A stretch of 64,000 bases of DNA from Leptolyngbya boryana PCC 6306 (lineage in GTDB: Bacteria; Cyanobacteriota; Cyanobacteriia; Leptolyngbyales; Leptolyngbyaceae): positions 1,072,577-1,136,576 of the forward strand of contig NZ_KB731324.1 in the NCBI RefSeq assembly GCF_000353285.1, read 5' to 3'. The first letter of the stretch is position 1. Each line of letters starts with the position of its first letter. Positions 33,504 to 42,686 of this stretch are shown piece after piece. Under the pieces are notes generated by a model that made no database searches, was not told the DNA's origin, and was given only the letters and a program-made list of their open reading frames with translations. The translations under genes and the position numbers were made by a program.

Positions 33504-36500
33504 TTAAACACTTTGAGGAAGTTTGATACCCAGGACTTGGGTAAAGGCTCCTCGTGCTTGAGTAACCCCGATCGTTCGCTGAGCGCGTTCGATCATCGGA
33601 CGACGCAAACTCACGACAATAAATTGAGCTTGTTGCGCCTGCTGCTGAATCATTTTAGCTAATCGCTCGACGTTTGCTCCGTCTAGGAACATATCAACCT
33701 CGTCAAACGCGTAGAACGGGGAGGGACGATACCGCTGAAGGGCGAAAATGAAACTCAGAGCAGTCAAAGATTTTTCACCCCCAGACATGGAGGCAAGCCG
33801 TTGCACAGGTTTGCCTTTCGGGTGAGCGATCAGGTTCAATCCGCCGTTAAATGGATCGTTTGGATCTTCAAGCTGTAAGCGTCCGTCGCCATCCGATAAG
33901 GTGGCAAAGATCTTCTGGAAGTTCAAATCAACCGCTTCATAGGCTTCCATGAAGGCACGCTGTCGCAGAGTGGTAAAGTTCTCAATTCTTAACAGCAACT
34001 CAGTACGTTCTTCTTGTAACGTTTCGAGTTTTTCGGTGAGTTCGTCTAACCGGGCTTGGGTGCGATCGTATTCTTCTAACGCCAACATATTCACAGGTTC
34101 CATTGCCTGAAGGCGTTTTTGCATCGAACGGAGTTCGTGCTGAAGTTGTCCGAGATCGCGAGTGGCATTGTCGGGAATTTCAGGAACCGGATCAGGCAGT
34201 TCGGCGCGTTGGGCTTCGAGGGCTGCTTGCTGTTCAGCGAGGCTAGCTCGACGAGATTGCTGAGTTTCTAGCGTTTGATCACGTTGCCAAATGTGCTGCT
34301 GCTGGCGATTCTGAAGTTCGCGGAGCTGTCGATCGACTGCATCGCGTTTGTATCGTTCTTCGCCTAAGGTTTTATCGAGTTCAGCAAGTGTGGCTTTGAG
34401 TTCGGTGATCTGGGTATTGACGGCAGTTTGTTGATTTGTATTTTCTGATTGCTGCTGCAATTGTAGAGTTTGCTGGGTGCGAGACTCCTGAATTCGGAGT
34501 TGTCCTTGCTCGATTTTTTCCTGTAATAGTTTTCTCTGAGTTTCAAGATCTTGGGAGCGTTGTTCGATCGCTCTTAAATCTCCCTCTTTCTGGTTCAGAT
34601 CGGTTTCTAATTCCCGAATGCCCGCTTGAATTTGCTGCCATTCGCTATGAGACTGCGATTGCTCTAATTCCGCCAAGGTCGTTCTTAATCGGGCTAAATT
34701 CGCCTCTTGAACTGGAAGTTCCGACTCTAAGACTTGTAAGCGAACTTGCGCTGCTGCCAGTTCTTTTTGATTGGTTTCAAGCTGCTGGGTGAGTTGAATT
34801 TGTTGTTTTTCCAAGCGATCGAGTTCGACTTTGGCTTGATCCGCTTTGACTTTCAATTCTGCGTGTTGTTGACGCGCATCGCTGAGAAATTTGGTGCGGT
34901 CTTTCTGAAGAATGGTTGCTTTCGCGATCGAGCTTTCACAATGTCCCAAAATCTGATCGATTTCTTGCAGTCGCCGCTTTAATGCTGCGATTTCCGGTGA
35001 TTCTGCGGCTTGACCTTTGCCAAATCGTAACGACGATCGAGCGCCGCTACTTCCCCCGGTCATTGCTCCACTCGATTCGAGTAATTCGCCATCTAAGGTC
35101 ACAATCCGATATTGCCCGATATGTCGTCGCGCATCAGAGAGTGTCTCAAAGACAACAGTTGTACCGAAGATGTAAGCAAATACGTCGTAATAGCGATCCT
35201 CGAAGTCGATTAAATTAATCGCGTAATCAATGCAGCCCTGCATCGATCGCATCGTGGCACGATTGGGAATATGAGGCGGCTTGAGTTTATTGAGCGGTAA
35301 GAATGTGGCTCGTCCAGCCCGTCGCTGTTTGAGAATATCAATGGCTGCTGCTGCGATCGCATCATCTTCGACCACAATATTTGCCAGTCGTCCACCCGCA
35401 GCGGTTTCTAAGGCAAGCTGATAGCGCGAGCTGACCTGTCCGAGTTCTGCAACTAAGCCACACACTCCGGATAGTCCCATTTTCATGATGACTTGCGAAG
35501 CCTGAGTGCCTTGTGCTTCTTGCACCGCTTGAGTTTGGGCTTCTAATTTATCTAAGGCGCGTTGCTTATCTCGTTGTTCAGCCAGTAATCGTTTCTCAGT
35601 TTCTTGTTGAATCTGCAACTCTTGTTCAACTTCCGCGAGCGCTTGCGCCATCGATTGAACTTGCTGCGTCGCGGCTGCAAATCGTTGAGTGATATCTGCT
35701 GCTGCGATCTGCTGCTGATTCAATTCGGCTGTAGTTGTTCTGAGGGCTTCTGTTTGCTCTTGAACTTGGCGATCGAGTTGATTGGTTTTTTCTCTCAATC
35801 CAGCTTGTTCAGCCCGTTGCGGCTCCAAAGCTTTGATCAAGGTTTCAATGTGATGGTGCAATTGGGTTTGTTCTTGTACCCAAGCTTCTGCATTGGCAGC
35901 CGAAGCATTTGCCTGTTCGCGTTTCTGCTCAAGTACTGCCTTGGCTTGATCACGCTTCTGAGTTGCCGCAATCAGCTCTTGGGTTTCGATGGATTCTTTC
36001 TCACGGGTCAGCGCTGCCAAGGTTTGCATGTTTTCCTGGAGGTCTTGCTGCGCTTTGGATAAAGTCGCAATCAAATCCTGGCTTGATTTCTGCAAGTCTT
36101 GCTGTTGACGTTCTAACTGGCGCAGTTCAGCTTCTCGCGCTGCGAGGGTCGATTGCACTGCGATTTGTTCTTCTTCACCGAGCGATCGCACATGTGCATT
36201 CAGTTTCTCTAATTCAGCAGTCACTTGATTGATTTCAAGTTGCAGTGCTGCTAGCTGTTCAGTCAAATCAGCGATCGCTGTTTCATCGGATTGAATTTGC
36301 TCTTGTAATTTGCGAACGCCTTGCGCGGCTTGTTCGTAACGGATGACGACTTCCCACTGCTCTTTCGCTTGCAGTTCTGCGCGCAGTTTTTTGTATTTCT
36401 CGGCTTTGATCCGATCTTGAGCTAAGCGATCGCGCTGCTCGATCAATTCACGCTCGACAATGTGAAATTTATCTTCTTGATCTTTTACCGCATCGAGCTT

Positions 36501-37208
36501 GTCTTTCGCTTGGTTGATTTTGCGATCGAATGAAGCAACTCCTGCCAATTCATCAATGATTTCACGACGTTCTCGCCCGTTCATCGAAATGATCCGAGTT
36601 ACATCCCCTTGTAAGACAACGTTATATCCCTCAGGATAGATCCGCATCCGGTTCAACTGCTCATGCAGTTCTGTTAACGTACAGGGTTCATCATTGATGA
36701 AATAGTTTGACGTATACGTTCCCTGCTGTGTTACCCGCAATTTACGAGTCACTTTCCACTCTACGTTGATTTCACCGTTGCTATTACCATTTTCAGAACC
36801 GTTTAATTCATAAACGACATCTGGTGCAGAGACATGACCATTCTCATGATGTCCATTTGCCGAACTCTGACTTGGCTCATTCAATGAAACATCGATATTA
36901 CTTTCATCTGGATTGCTGAGAGCATTAAACAGATCTAATTCATCTGATAGATCAAATACTGTTGTCACTGCCGCTTCGACGGTTGCTCGCCCTTTCGTGG
37001 CCTGTGCATGATTGACCAGGTCAGGCAATCGCTCAGCCCGCATCCCTTTTGAGCCTGCTAGCCCTAAGCAAAAGAGCAATGCATCCAGTAGATTTGACTT
37101 CCCTGATCCGTTTGGACCTGAGATCACGGTGAACCCTGGCAGCAACGGAATCGGCGTTGTGCCGCCAAAAGACTTGAAATTTGTTAGTTCAACACGCTTA
37201 ACGTACAC
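33504..37208 (-). CDS. smc: Chromosome segregation protein SMC
   Basis: 1234-residue SMC ATPase. Walker A GPNGSGKSNLLDALLF at about 33-48, two long coiled-coil arms rich in Gln/Glu/Ala, a hinge at about 520-680 (GVCGLVAELGQV, RRAGRATFLPLNKL), then the signature MSGGEKSLTALSFIFAL and Walker B FYAFDEVDMFLD near the C-terminus. Between Walker A and the first coil is an insert of about 55 residues rich in Asn/Ser/Gly/His (NGHHENGHVS). The start is GTG at 37208. No scpA or scpB lies nearby. It condenses and separates chromosomes. Confidence 0.95.
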   Translation of the reverse strand: MYVKRVELTNFKSFGGTTPIPLLPGFTVISGPNGSGKSNLLDALLFCLGLAGSKGMRAERLPDLVNHAQATKGRATVEAAVTTVFDLSDELDLFNALSNPDESNIDVSLNEPSQSSANGHHENGHVSAPDVVYELNGSENGNSNGEINVEWKVTRKLRVTQQGTYTSNYFINDEPCTLTELHEQLNRMRIYPEGYNVVLQGDVTRIISMNGRERREIIDELAGVASFDRKINQAKDKLDAVKDQEDKFHIVERELIEQRDRLAQDRIKAEKYKKLRAELQAKEQWEVVIRYEQAAQGVRKLQEQIQSDETAIADLTEQLAALQLEINQVTAELEKLNAHVRSLGEEEQIAVQSTLAAREAELRQLERQQQDLQKSSQDLIATLSKAQQDLQENMQTLAALTREKESIETQELIAATQKRDQAKAVLEQKREQANASAANAEAWVQEQTQLHHHIETLIKALEPQRAEQAGLREKTNQLDRQVQEQTEALRTTTAELNQQQIAAADITQRFAAATQQVQSMAQALAEVEQELQIQQETEKRLLAEQRDKQRALDKLEAQTQAVQEAQGTQASQVIMKMGLSGVCGLVAELGQVSSRYQLALETAAGGRLANIVVEDDAIAAAAIDILKQRRAGRATFLPLNKLKPPHIPNRATMRSMQGCIDYAINLIDFEDRYYDVFAYIFGTTVVFETLSDARRHIGQYRIVTLDGELLESSGAMTGGSSGARSSLRFGKGQAAESPEIAALKRRLQEIDQILGHCESSIAKATILQKDRTKFLSDARQQHAELKVKADQAKVELDRLEKQQIQLTQQLETNQKELAAAQVRLQVLESELPVQEANLARLRTTLAELEQSQSHSEWQQIQAGIRELETDLNQKEGDLRAIEQRSQDLETQRKLLQEKIEQGQLRIQESRTQQTLQLQQQSENTNQQTAVNTQITELKATLAELDKTLGEERYKRDAVDRQLRELQNRQQQHIWQRDQTLETQQSRRASLAEQQAALEAQRAELPDPVPEIPDNATRDLGQLQHELRSMQKRLQAMEPVNMLALEEYDRTQARLDELTEKLETLQEERTELLLRIENFTTLRQRAFMEAYEAVDLNFQKIFATLSDGDGRLQLEDPNDPFNGGLNLIAHPKGKPVQRLASMSGGEKSLTALSFIFALQRYRPSPFYAFDEVDMFLDGANVERLAKMIQQQAQQAQFIVVSLRRPMIERAQRTIGVTQARGAFTQVLGIKLPQSV

Positions 37209-37580
37209 AGGGAGTCAGTAAAAAACAGTGTTTAGTGTAGCCCGGAATCAAACAAGTGAGCTAAATTAGCGGAATTTCTATAATAGATAGCACACTTAGA
37301 ACGTCTGATCTACAAAAAATCAAACGGATTTGTGCAATTCTACTGCGATCGATCAGATTGTCAAGGTGATTTTCCTGCGTATCAGCGTATTTTCGCGATC
37401 GAGACTCACATATCGCCAGCGTTTACAATTCAGTCAGAGGTGCAGAATCAATCAGGAAAGGTTCTTTTTCTGGTCTCCCAATTGAAAATCCAAAATTCAA
37501 AATCGTCTCCCTCTTCCCAATCCGGGGAAATCTAGATCAGTAGACCTACCTCAGATTTGACCTGTTTTTGGGAAAGCCTC
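37209..37580. other. Intergenic between smc and FHA gene
   Basis: 372 bases between divergent genes; both promoters should lie here. TATAAT-like sequence at about 37279 could serve smc or its divergent neighbour. Near 37485-37502 the string AAAATCCAAAATTCAAAAT is a fragment of a simple A/T repeat frequent in cyanobacteria. No RNA gene or stable stem recognised. Confidence 0.45.
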
Positions 37581-38255
37581 ATGATAAAAGCATTTCATAG
37601 CCCAGACGATCGCCATTCTGCGATTTCTGCTGTCACAAATCAATCTCCGGATGCCCTCGCATCCTTCTGGGAAGAACTGGAAGAACAGCTAGATGAGGAA
37701 AACCCTGAAGAACAGCAAATCGCCAAAAGCCCAACGTTGACGATCGATCTTGAAGAAGCGAAATCCGCGATCGAGTCTCCGGTCACTCCAGAAGCGAAAC
37801 CTCGCTATATTCAAGGTGTTGTGTCGGGTCAACAGGCATGGCTCGTCACCAATTTGCTGAGAAGTGAATCGATGAGTCTTAAACAACCGCAAATGGTTTG
37901 GACAATTGGACGCAATCGATCGGCAGCATTGCCCCTACAGGATCGTAAGCTTTCTCGTCGTCATGCTGTGATTCTCTATGTTGTGAATGAAGGCTTCTAC
38001 TTCGTTGATCTCAATAGCATGAATGGCTCGTACATCAACGGAACAAGAGTTCAACAGCGCCAGCGCCTTCAGGATGGGGATTGCCTCTGCGTCGGTAGTA
38101 CTCGCTTTTTCTTCTTTACAAGCGTGCAAGAACGCGCGTCAGAAGCCCTGCATCCTGAAGTATTAGCCCGTCTGAATGATGCAGAATCCCGGAATAGAGA
38201 GTTTATTGACTTTTCAGAGTTGCAGGAAGAGATCTCCTTCAACGTGCCTCAATAG
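37581..38255 (+). CDS. FHA-domain protein
   Basis: 224 residues. The N-terminal half is acidic and low in structure (EELEEQLDEENPEEQQ). The C-terminal half is an FHA phosphothreonine-binding domain with the canonical pattern: TIGRNRSAALPL, KLSRRHAVILY, NSMNGSYINGTRV and LQDGDCLCVGSTRF. It likely reads the output of a Ser/Thr kinase; one such kinase is encoded at 50748 but is not adjacent. ATG at 37581 follows GGGAAAG; the frame's TTG at 37557 is less likely. Confidence 0.87.
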   Translation: MIKAFHSPDDRHSAISAVTNQSPDALASFWEELEEQLDEENPEEQQIAKSPTLTIDLEEAKSAIESPVTPEAKPRYIQGVVSGQQAWLVTNLLRSESMSLKQPQMVWTIGRNRSAALPLQDRKLSRRHAVILYVVNEGFYFVDLNSMNGSYINGTRVQQRQRLQDGDCLCVGSTRFFFFTSVQERASEALHPEVLARLNDAESRNREFIDFSELQEEISFNVPQ

Positions 38256-38314
38256 CGCCCCTAAAAAGAAAACTCTGTCTGAATCTCGCATCGGGTTTGG
38301 GCTGCATCGATCTC

Positions 38315-39790
38315 TTAAAACTGTCGTGTCCAGTCATGCCAGCGTTCGACAATCACTTTCGTCTGGGTGAAGAATTCGATCGCTTGCCATCCTTGACCAT
38401 GCAAATCCCCAAAAAAGCTTTCTTTCCAACCACTAAACGGGAAGAATGCCATCGGTGCTGCAACTCCAATATTAATTCCGATATTCCCCGCTTCAGCTTC
38501 GTAGCGGAATTTTCGGGCTGCAGCTCCACTAGAAGTAAACAGGGAAGCCATGTTTCCGTATTGGCTTTGATTGATCAGGGCGATCGCGTCATCAATTGAA
38601 TCGAGATGAATCAAGCTCAGCACTGGTCCAAAAATCTCAGTTTTAGCAATTTCACCTGCCGGATCAATGTTCTGCAAAATGGTTGGTCGAACAAAGTGAC
38701 CTTGCTCATATCCAGAAATTTTGGGTGCTCGACCATCGACTAAAACAGTTGCACCTTCTGTTTCTGCTTGTTGAATGATAGTTTCAATTCGGGTCTTACT
38801 TTGATGAGTGATCACAGGTCCCATTTGTACCCCGGAATCTAGTCCAAACCCAACTTGGCGCGAGGTTGCAGCTTCAGCGATTGCATCTGTAAAAGTAGAT
38901 TTTGCACTGCCAACTGTAATGGCAATTGAAGCAGCTAAACATCGTTGTCCTGCACATCCAAAAGCACTATCTGCCATAATTTTCGTTGTCATCGCAATAT
39001 CTGCATCCGGTAGCACAATGACGGGATTTTTCGCGCCACCTTGGCACTGTGCCCTTTTCCCATTTGCGGCTGCCCGACTATAGACATATTTCGCGACTCC
39101 CGTCGATCCGACAAAGCTAATCGATCGAATTGCGGCATGATCCAGCAAAGCATCGACCACTTCTTTCGCTCCATTGACCAGATTGACCACGCCTTTGGGT
39201 AAGCCTGTTTGTTCGAGCAAAGTAAAGATGCGCTGCATGGTCAGAGGCACCCGTTCAGACGGCTTAATAATGCAGGTGTTGCCACACGCGATCGCGTAAG
39301 GCATAAACCAAAATGGAATCATACCTGGAAAGTTAAACGGTGTAATGACTGCGGTGACTCCCAGCGGTTGGCGAATCATATGTTCATCAATGCCACGCGC
39401 AATGTCTTCTGAGTTATAGCCCTGCATTAAGATGGGAATTCCACAGGCAACCTCGACATTCTCGATCGCGCGTCTCATTTCGCCTTTGGATTCTGCAAGC
39501 GTCTTGCCACATTCGAGTGTAATCGTCTGGGCAATGTCCTCGAAATGCTCCTCGAGCAATGCCTTGAGCTTGAATAAATACTGCACGCGTTCAGTCGCGG
39601 GCGTGCGTCGCCAGGTTTGAAATGCAGTTTGAGCAGCTTGAGCGGCTCGATCGACTTCACGCGCAGGCGAGAGCGGAACTTTACTTAAAACTTCGATCGT
39701 GGCTGGATTTCTGACTTCTAAATAAGTTTCAGTTTCGGGAATAGACCATTCGCCATTGATGTAGTTTTGAACGATCGAAGAGTGCGTCAT
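38315..39790 (-). CDS. mmsA: CoA-acylating methylmalonate-semialdehyde dehydrogenase
   Basis: 491 residues of the CoA-acylating ALDH branch: [54 protein letters not shown] and active-site [11 protein letters not shown] (catalytic Cys). These enzymes turn methylmalonate or malonate semialdehyde and CoA into propionyl- or acetyl-CoA in valine, beta-alanine or inositol breakdown. No other genes of those pathways lie alongside, so the substrate stays open. Full length for the family. Confidence 0.88.
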   Translation of the reverse strand: MTHSSIVQNYINGEWSIPETETYLEVRNPATIEVLSKVPLSPAREVDRAAQAAQTAFQTWRRTPATERVQYLFKLKALLEEHFEDIAQTITLECGKTLAESKGEMRRAIENVEVACGIPILMQGYNSEDIARGIDEHMIRQPLGVTAVITPFNFPGMIPFWFMPYAIACGNTCIIKPSERVPLTMQRIFTLLEQTGLPKGVVNLVNGAKEVVDALLDHAAIRSISFVGSTGVAKYVYSRAAANGKRAQCQGGAKNPVIVLPDADIAMTTKIMADSAFGCAGQRCLAASIAITVGSAKSTFTDAIAEAATSRQVGFGLDSGVQMGPVITHQSKTRIETIIQQAETEGATVLVDGRAPKISGYEQGHFVRPTILQNIDPAGEIAKTEIFGPVLSLIHLDSIDDAIALINQSQYGNMASLFTSSGAAARKFRYEAEAGNIGINIGVAAPMAFFPFSGWKESFFGDLHGQGWQAIEFFTQTKVIVERWHDWTRQF

Positions 39791-39864
39791 ATCGGTTCCT
39801 CACTTCTATGAGAAGATCTTGCCGCAACTTCGTTGGATTAAGCTACCTGAAATAGATTGAAAAA

Positions 39865-39946
39865 TGCGGATGAAAGGACTTGAACCTTCACTTCTTGCGA
39901 AACCAGAACCTAAATCTGGCGCGTCTACCAATTCCGCCACATCCGC
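39865..39946 (-). tRNA. tRNA-Leu (anticodon UAG)
   Basis: 82-nt class II tRNA on the minus strand: acceptor GCGGATG / CATCCGC, D-arm GGCGGAATTGGTAGACGCG, anticodon stem CCAGA / TCTGG around TTTAGGT (anticodon TAG), short variable arm, T-loop TTCAAGT. Discriminator A, CCA not encoded. The arm between anticodon and T stems (TTTCGCAAGAAGTGA) is the long variable loop expected of leucine tRNA. Confidence 0.95.
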
Positions 39947-40018
39947 GCAATGAGAAATATTATAACAGGGATAAGGAGAAAGGAAACAATTTGTTCTCCT
40001 CATCCCGACAAAATGCTG

Positions 40019-40351
40019 TTAAGGCAGACTGCCCAGACTGAGAGGAATAAGATTGCCTTCGATCGTGAGTCCCAAGAGTATGTTCTCGCCGGAGCGGATA
40101 GGTTTGCCAGTAAGGGCGCAGCGATCGTCGGTTTGAGCGGTAGCAGATAGAGTAGCACGCACATCGGCGGATGAGAGAGAGGGGGAATAGCTGCCCGATC
40201 GCTGTTGCACATAGTTCCACAAAATGTCGCGAATGAGCGCTTGATAGCCTTGGTTGCCAGAAAGTGCTTTTAGCTCCTCCTTCAACTCACGCTCTAAACG
40301 GATGCTCGTCACTTCCATTTCCGTTGTGCTGGTGCGAGTTAAGGTATGCAT
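40019..40351 (-). CDS. Ribbon-helix-helix domain protein
   Basis: 110 residues. Residues about 14-50 read TSIRLERELKEELKALSGNQGYQALIRDILWNYV in parts, the ribbon-helix-helix pattern of small DNA-binding regulators. The rest (RCALTGKPIRSGENILLGLT) looks like a small compact beta fold. ATG at 40351 has AAGGAG seven bases upstream. It may be a transcription regulator; targets are unknown. It sits between tRNA-Leu and the men genes. Confidence 0.75.
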   Translation of the reverse strand: MHTLTRTSTTEMEVTSIRLERELKEELKALSGNQGYQALIRDILWNYVQQRSGSYSPSLSSADVRATLSATAQTDDRCALTGKPIRSGENILLGLTIEGNLIPLSLGSLP

Positions 40352-40413
40352 GAACGGTCTCCTTTTGGAATAGGTTTGTCAGATTTATAATACAAGTGTA
40401 GTACGTGATTTCG

Positions 40414-41820
40414 TCAACTGTCAGATCTTTTATGTAAATCCAGAATTGCTTCGATGCGATGGCGCTGGATTTTTCCTTGCAAACTTCGTGGGATCTGAGC
40501 GACAGCGATCCATCGTTTAGGAATTTTGAATGAAGTTAAGTGTGATTTTAAGGCAGTTTTAATCTCTTCAAACGTAACCGTTTCATCATCAGGAACATAA
40601 ATTGCCGTCACGCTCTGTCCCCAGATTTCGTCCGGAATTCCTAAAACGTGAATATCTCGGACAAGATTGGTTGATCGAATTGCAGATTCCACTTCTGCCG
40701 GGAAAATGTTCTCACCGCCGCTAATGATCTTGTTGCTGTCACGACCGATGAGATGGAGATAGTTTTGTTCATCAAAGTATCCCAAATCGTCAGGTTCAAA
40801 GGTTTCAGGCTGATCGAGATTCGGGTAATACCCAAGCATCAAGGATTTTGAGCGGATTAAGAGTTTTTGATGAGCGATCGTAATTTCTGCATGAGGTAAA
40901 ACTTGCCCACACCCTTGAACACCCTTGAGAAAATCAGCAGGTTTGAGCGTTGCAATCTGAGAAGCAGTTTCGGTCATCCCGTAAGTTGGGGCGATCGGAA
41001 GATGTTTCAATCGTGCGTCTTCAAGGAGATTTGACCAAGCGGGTGCGCCTCCGAGCAAAATGGTTCTGAATTTGGCGAGCCAATCTGCATGAGGCATCAA
41101 TTGCTGGAGTTGAGTCGGAACCAGAGAGATGAAGAAGTTTTGCGGATCGAAGTCGGTGTTTAGATTTTTCCAGGATTGAAGCGTGAATGTGCCGTTTGTG
41201 AGCAGCGATCGCATCAATTGCATTAAACCGCTGACGTGATAGAGCGGGAGAACGCAGAAAGAGTTAATGCGATCAAGTTCAAAATATTGGCGAAATCCTT
41301 GAACAGAAGCAGTGAGAGTGTCCCAGGTGTGAATTGCAAACCGAATTTTGCCAGAAGTGCCTCCAGTCGGAATCATGATCAGCAGCGCTTCGTGCTGAGC
41401 TTCAGTCGGCTTCAGTACCCTAAATCCCTCATTCTGGGGGACTTTGAAATCAGGAAATTCTCGACATTCAAAGTCCCCCAAAATTGGGGGATTTAGGGGG
41501 CGATTCTCCAAGCCTTCCACAAACCTAGGTTCTCCCCAAATCAGAGTCGGTTGAGCCAATTCAAACACCTGTTTCCATTCGGTTTCGCCCCAATCTGGAT
41601 TGCAAAGAAACAGTTCACAAGGCACAGAACAAGCTGCAATAAATCCTGCCATCCATTGAATTGGATCTCGATCGCATAAAAACACGGTCACGCTCGCGTG
41701 TGCCGGAGGCATCGCCCGCTCATATTTCAATAACTCTCGATACCGCAGTTCAGCAATTTCCTGAACTCGGCGACGCTCTACAAAATCAAATGTCGCTAAT
41801 CGACTTAAAGGCTCTTCCAT
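40414..41820 (-). CDS. menE: 2-succinylbenzoate-CoA ligase MenE, with in-frame repeat insert
   Basis: AMP-forming ligase that activates o-succinylbenzoate with CoA in phylloquinone synthesis. The 468-residue protein has the P-loop MIPTGGTSGKIRFA, LPLYHVSGLMQL, YGMTETASQIA, and C-terminal GRDSNKIISGGENIFPAEVE and LTSFKIPKRW. Residues about 108-136 (PLNPPILGDFECREFP, then FKVPQNEGFR) are unlike other MenE sequences and are encoded by the palindromic repeat at 41417-41499. The gene overlaps menC by 16 bases. Confidence 0.9.
   Translation of the reverse strand: MEEPLSRLATFDFVERRRVQEIAELRYRELLKYERAMPPAHASVTVFLCDRDPIQWMAGFIAACSVPCELFLCNPDWGETEWKQVFELAQPTLIWGEPRFVEGLENRPLNPPILGDFECREFPDFKVPQNEGFRVLKPTEAQHEALLIMIPTGGTSGKIRFAIHTWDTLTASVQGFRQYFELDRINSFCVLPLYHVSGLMQLMRSLLTNGTFTLQSWKNLNTDFDPQNFFISLVPTQLQQLMPHADWLAKFRTILLGGAPAWSNLLEDARLKHLPIAPTYGMTETASQIATLKPADFLKGVQGCGQVLPHAEITIAHQKLLIRSKSLMLGYYPNLDQPETFEPDDLGYFDEQNYLHLIGRDSNKIISGGENIFPAEVESAIRSTNLVRDIHVLGIPDEIWGQSVTAIYVPDDETVTFEEIKTALKSHLTSFKIPKRWIAVAQIPRSLQGKIQRHRIEAILDLHKRSDS
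41417..41499. repeat. Palindromic repeat element inserted in menE
   Basis: Two arms of about 31-33 bases, the left beginning at 41418 with CCCTAAATCCC and ending GGGGGACTTTGAA, the right its near-perfect inverse complement ending at 41499, with about 18 bases between. The translation in menE reads NPPILGDFE and VPQNEGF, a peptide that recurs at interrupted sites in cyanobacterial proteins. The insert is in frame and has no stop. Confidence 0.8.
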
Positions 41821-42686
41821 AACTCCTCAAAGTCTTCGCTATTCAGTTCATCAAACCAATGCGTTGTCCCGTAGCCAACGGCTCGCTGACTCAGTTCCGC
41901 TGCCAGTTGTAATCCTGCCCGACGACCAATCTCAGTCTCAAACACTGTTGAAAAAACTGTATCGAGTTGATGTTCTCGACAAAATTGGCGCAGTTGAGAA
42001 GGAAAGCCCGCGATCGCTGGTTTAACCACAAAAATTCCGCGCCAGCCTCGCTCATAACACGCTTTCAATTGAGCCAAAGTTGAGACAGACTCATCTAATG
42101 CGATCGCAGTTCGATACATCTGGCTCAACTTCAGCATGGTTTCAAACTGATCGGTTCGCATCGGCTGCTCGATAAATTCAATTCTGGATTGATCACAGAA
42201 TTCGAGCCATTGATGCGTTTCAGATTCCGTTAACCCCATGTTTGCATCGAGTCTTAAGTTTGCATGTTGCGGTAATTGATCCAGTAAGGCTTGGACTGTT
42301 GCGATTTCGATTTCGATTGGAGCGATCGCGATTTTCAATTTAAACGTTCGATAGCCCTGATCCCAGAGCGATCGCCATTCATCAGACATCAAAGCACTCT
42401 GAGGCATTGCTTGGAATTGCTCTGAATTCAGCGCCGACTCAAATCCAAATTGACACGCTGGAAACGGAATTTGTTGAATCCAATCGAGATCGATGTCATG
42501 GGGAGCAGATTGGCAAAGCTCGATCGCGTCTTGCATCGATTCTGAGCCAAACCACTCCAGTGGCGTAATTTCTCCAAAGCGATCATCTAATCGGATTAAA
42601 ATTCCTTCCCGGACTGACCATTCTCCATAATGTGTTTTGAGAGATTGGCGAAATCGTCGTTGATAAGGTCGAAATTCAAATTGCAT
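41805..42686 (-). CDS. menC: o-Succinylbenzoate synthase MenC
   Basis: 293 residues, enolase-superfamily dehydratase that forms o-succinylbenzoate from SHCHC. The muconate-lactonizing-enzyme barrel is visible: TFKLKIAI (Lys general acid/base), NLRLDANMGLTESE (metal Asp), EFIEQPMRTDQFE (Glu), ALDESVSTL (Asp/Glu) and FVVKPAIAG (second Lys). The gene overlaps menA by 11 bases upstream and menE by 16 downstream, so the three are translationally coupled. Confidence 0.92.
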   Translation of the reverse strand: MQFEFRPYQRRFRQSLKTHYGEWSVREGILIRLDDRFGEITPLEWFGSESMQDAIELCQSAPHDIDLDWIQQIPFPACQFGFESALNSEQFQAMPQSALMSDEWRSLWDQGYRTFKLKIAIAPIEIEIATVQALLDQLPQHANLRLDANMGLTESETHQWLEFCDQSRIEFIEQPMRTDQFETMLKLSQMYRTAIALDESVSTLAQLKACYERGWRGIFVVKPAIAGFPSQLRQFCREHQLDTVFSTVFETEIGRRAGLQLAAELSQRAVGYGTTHWFDELNSEDFEELWKSL

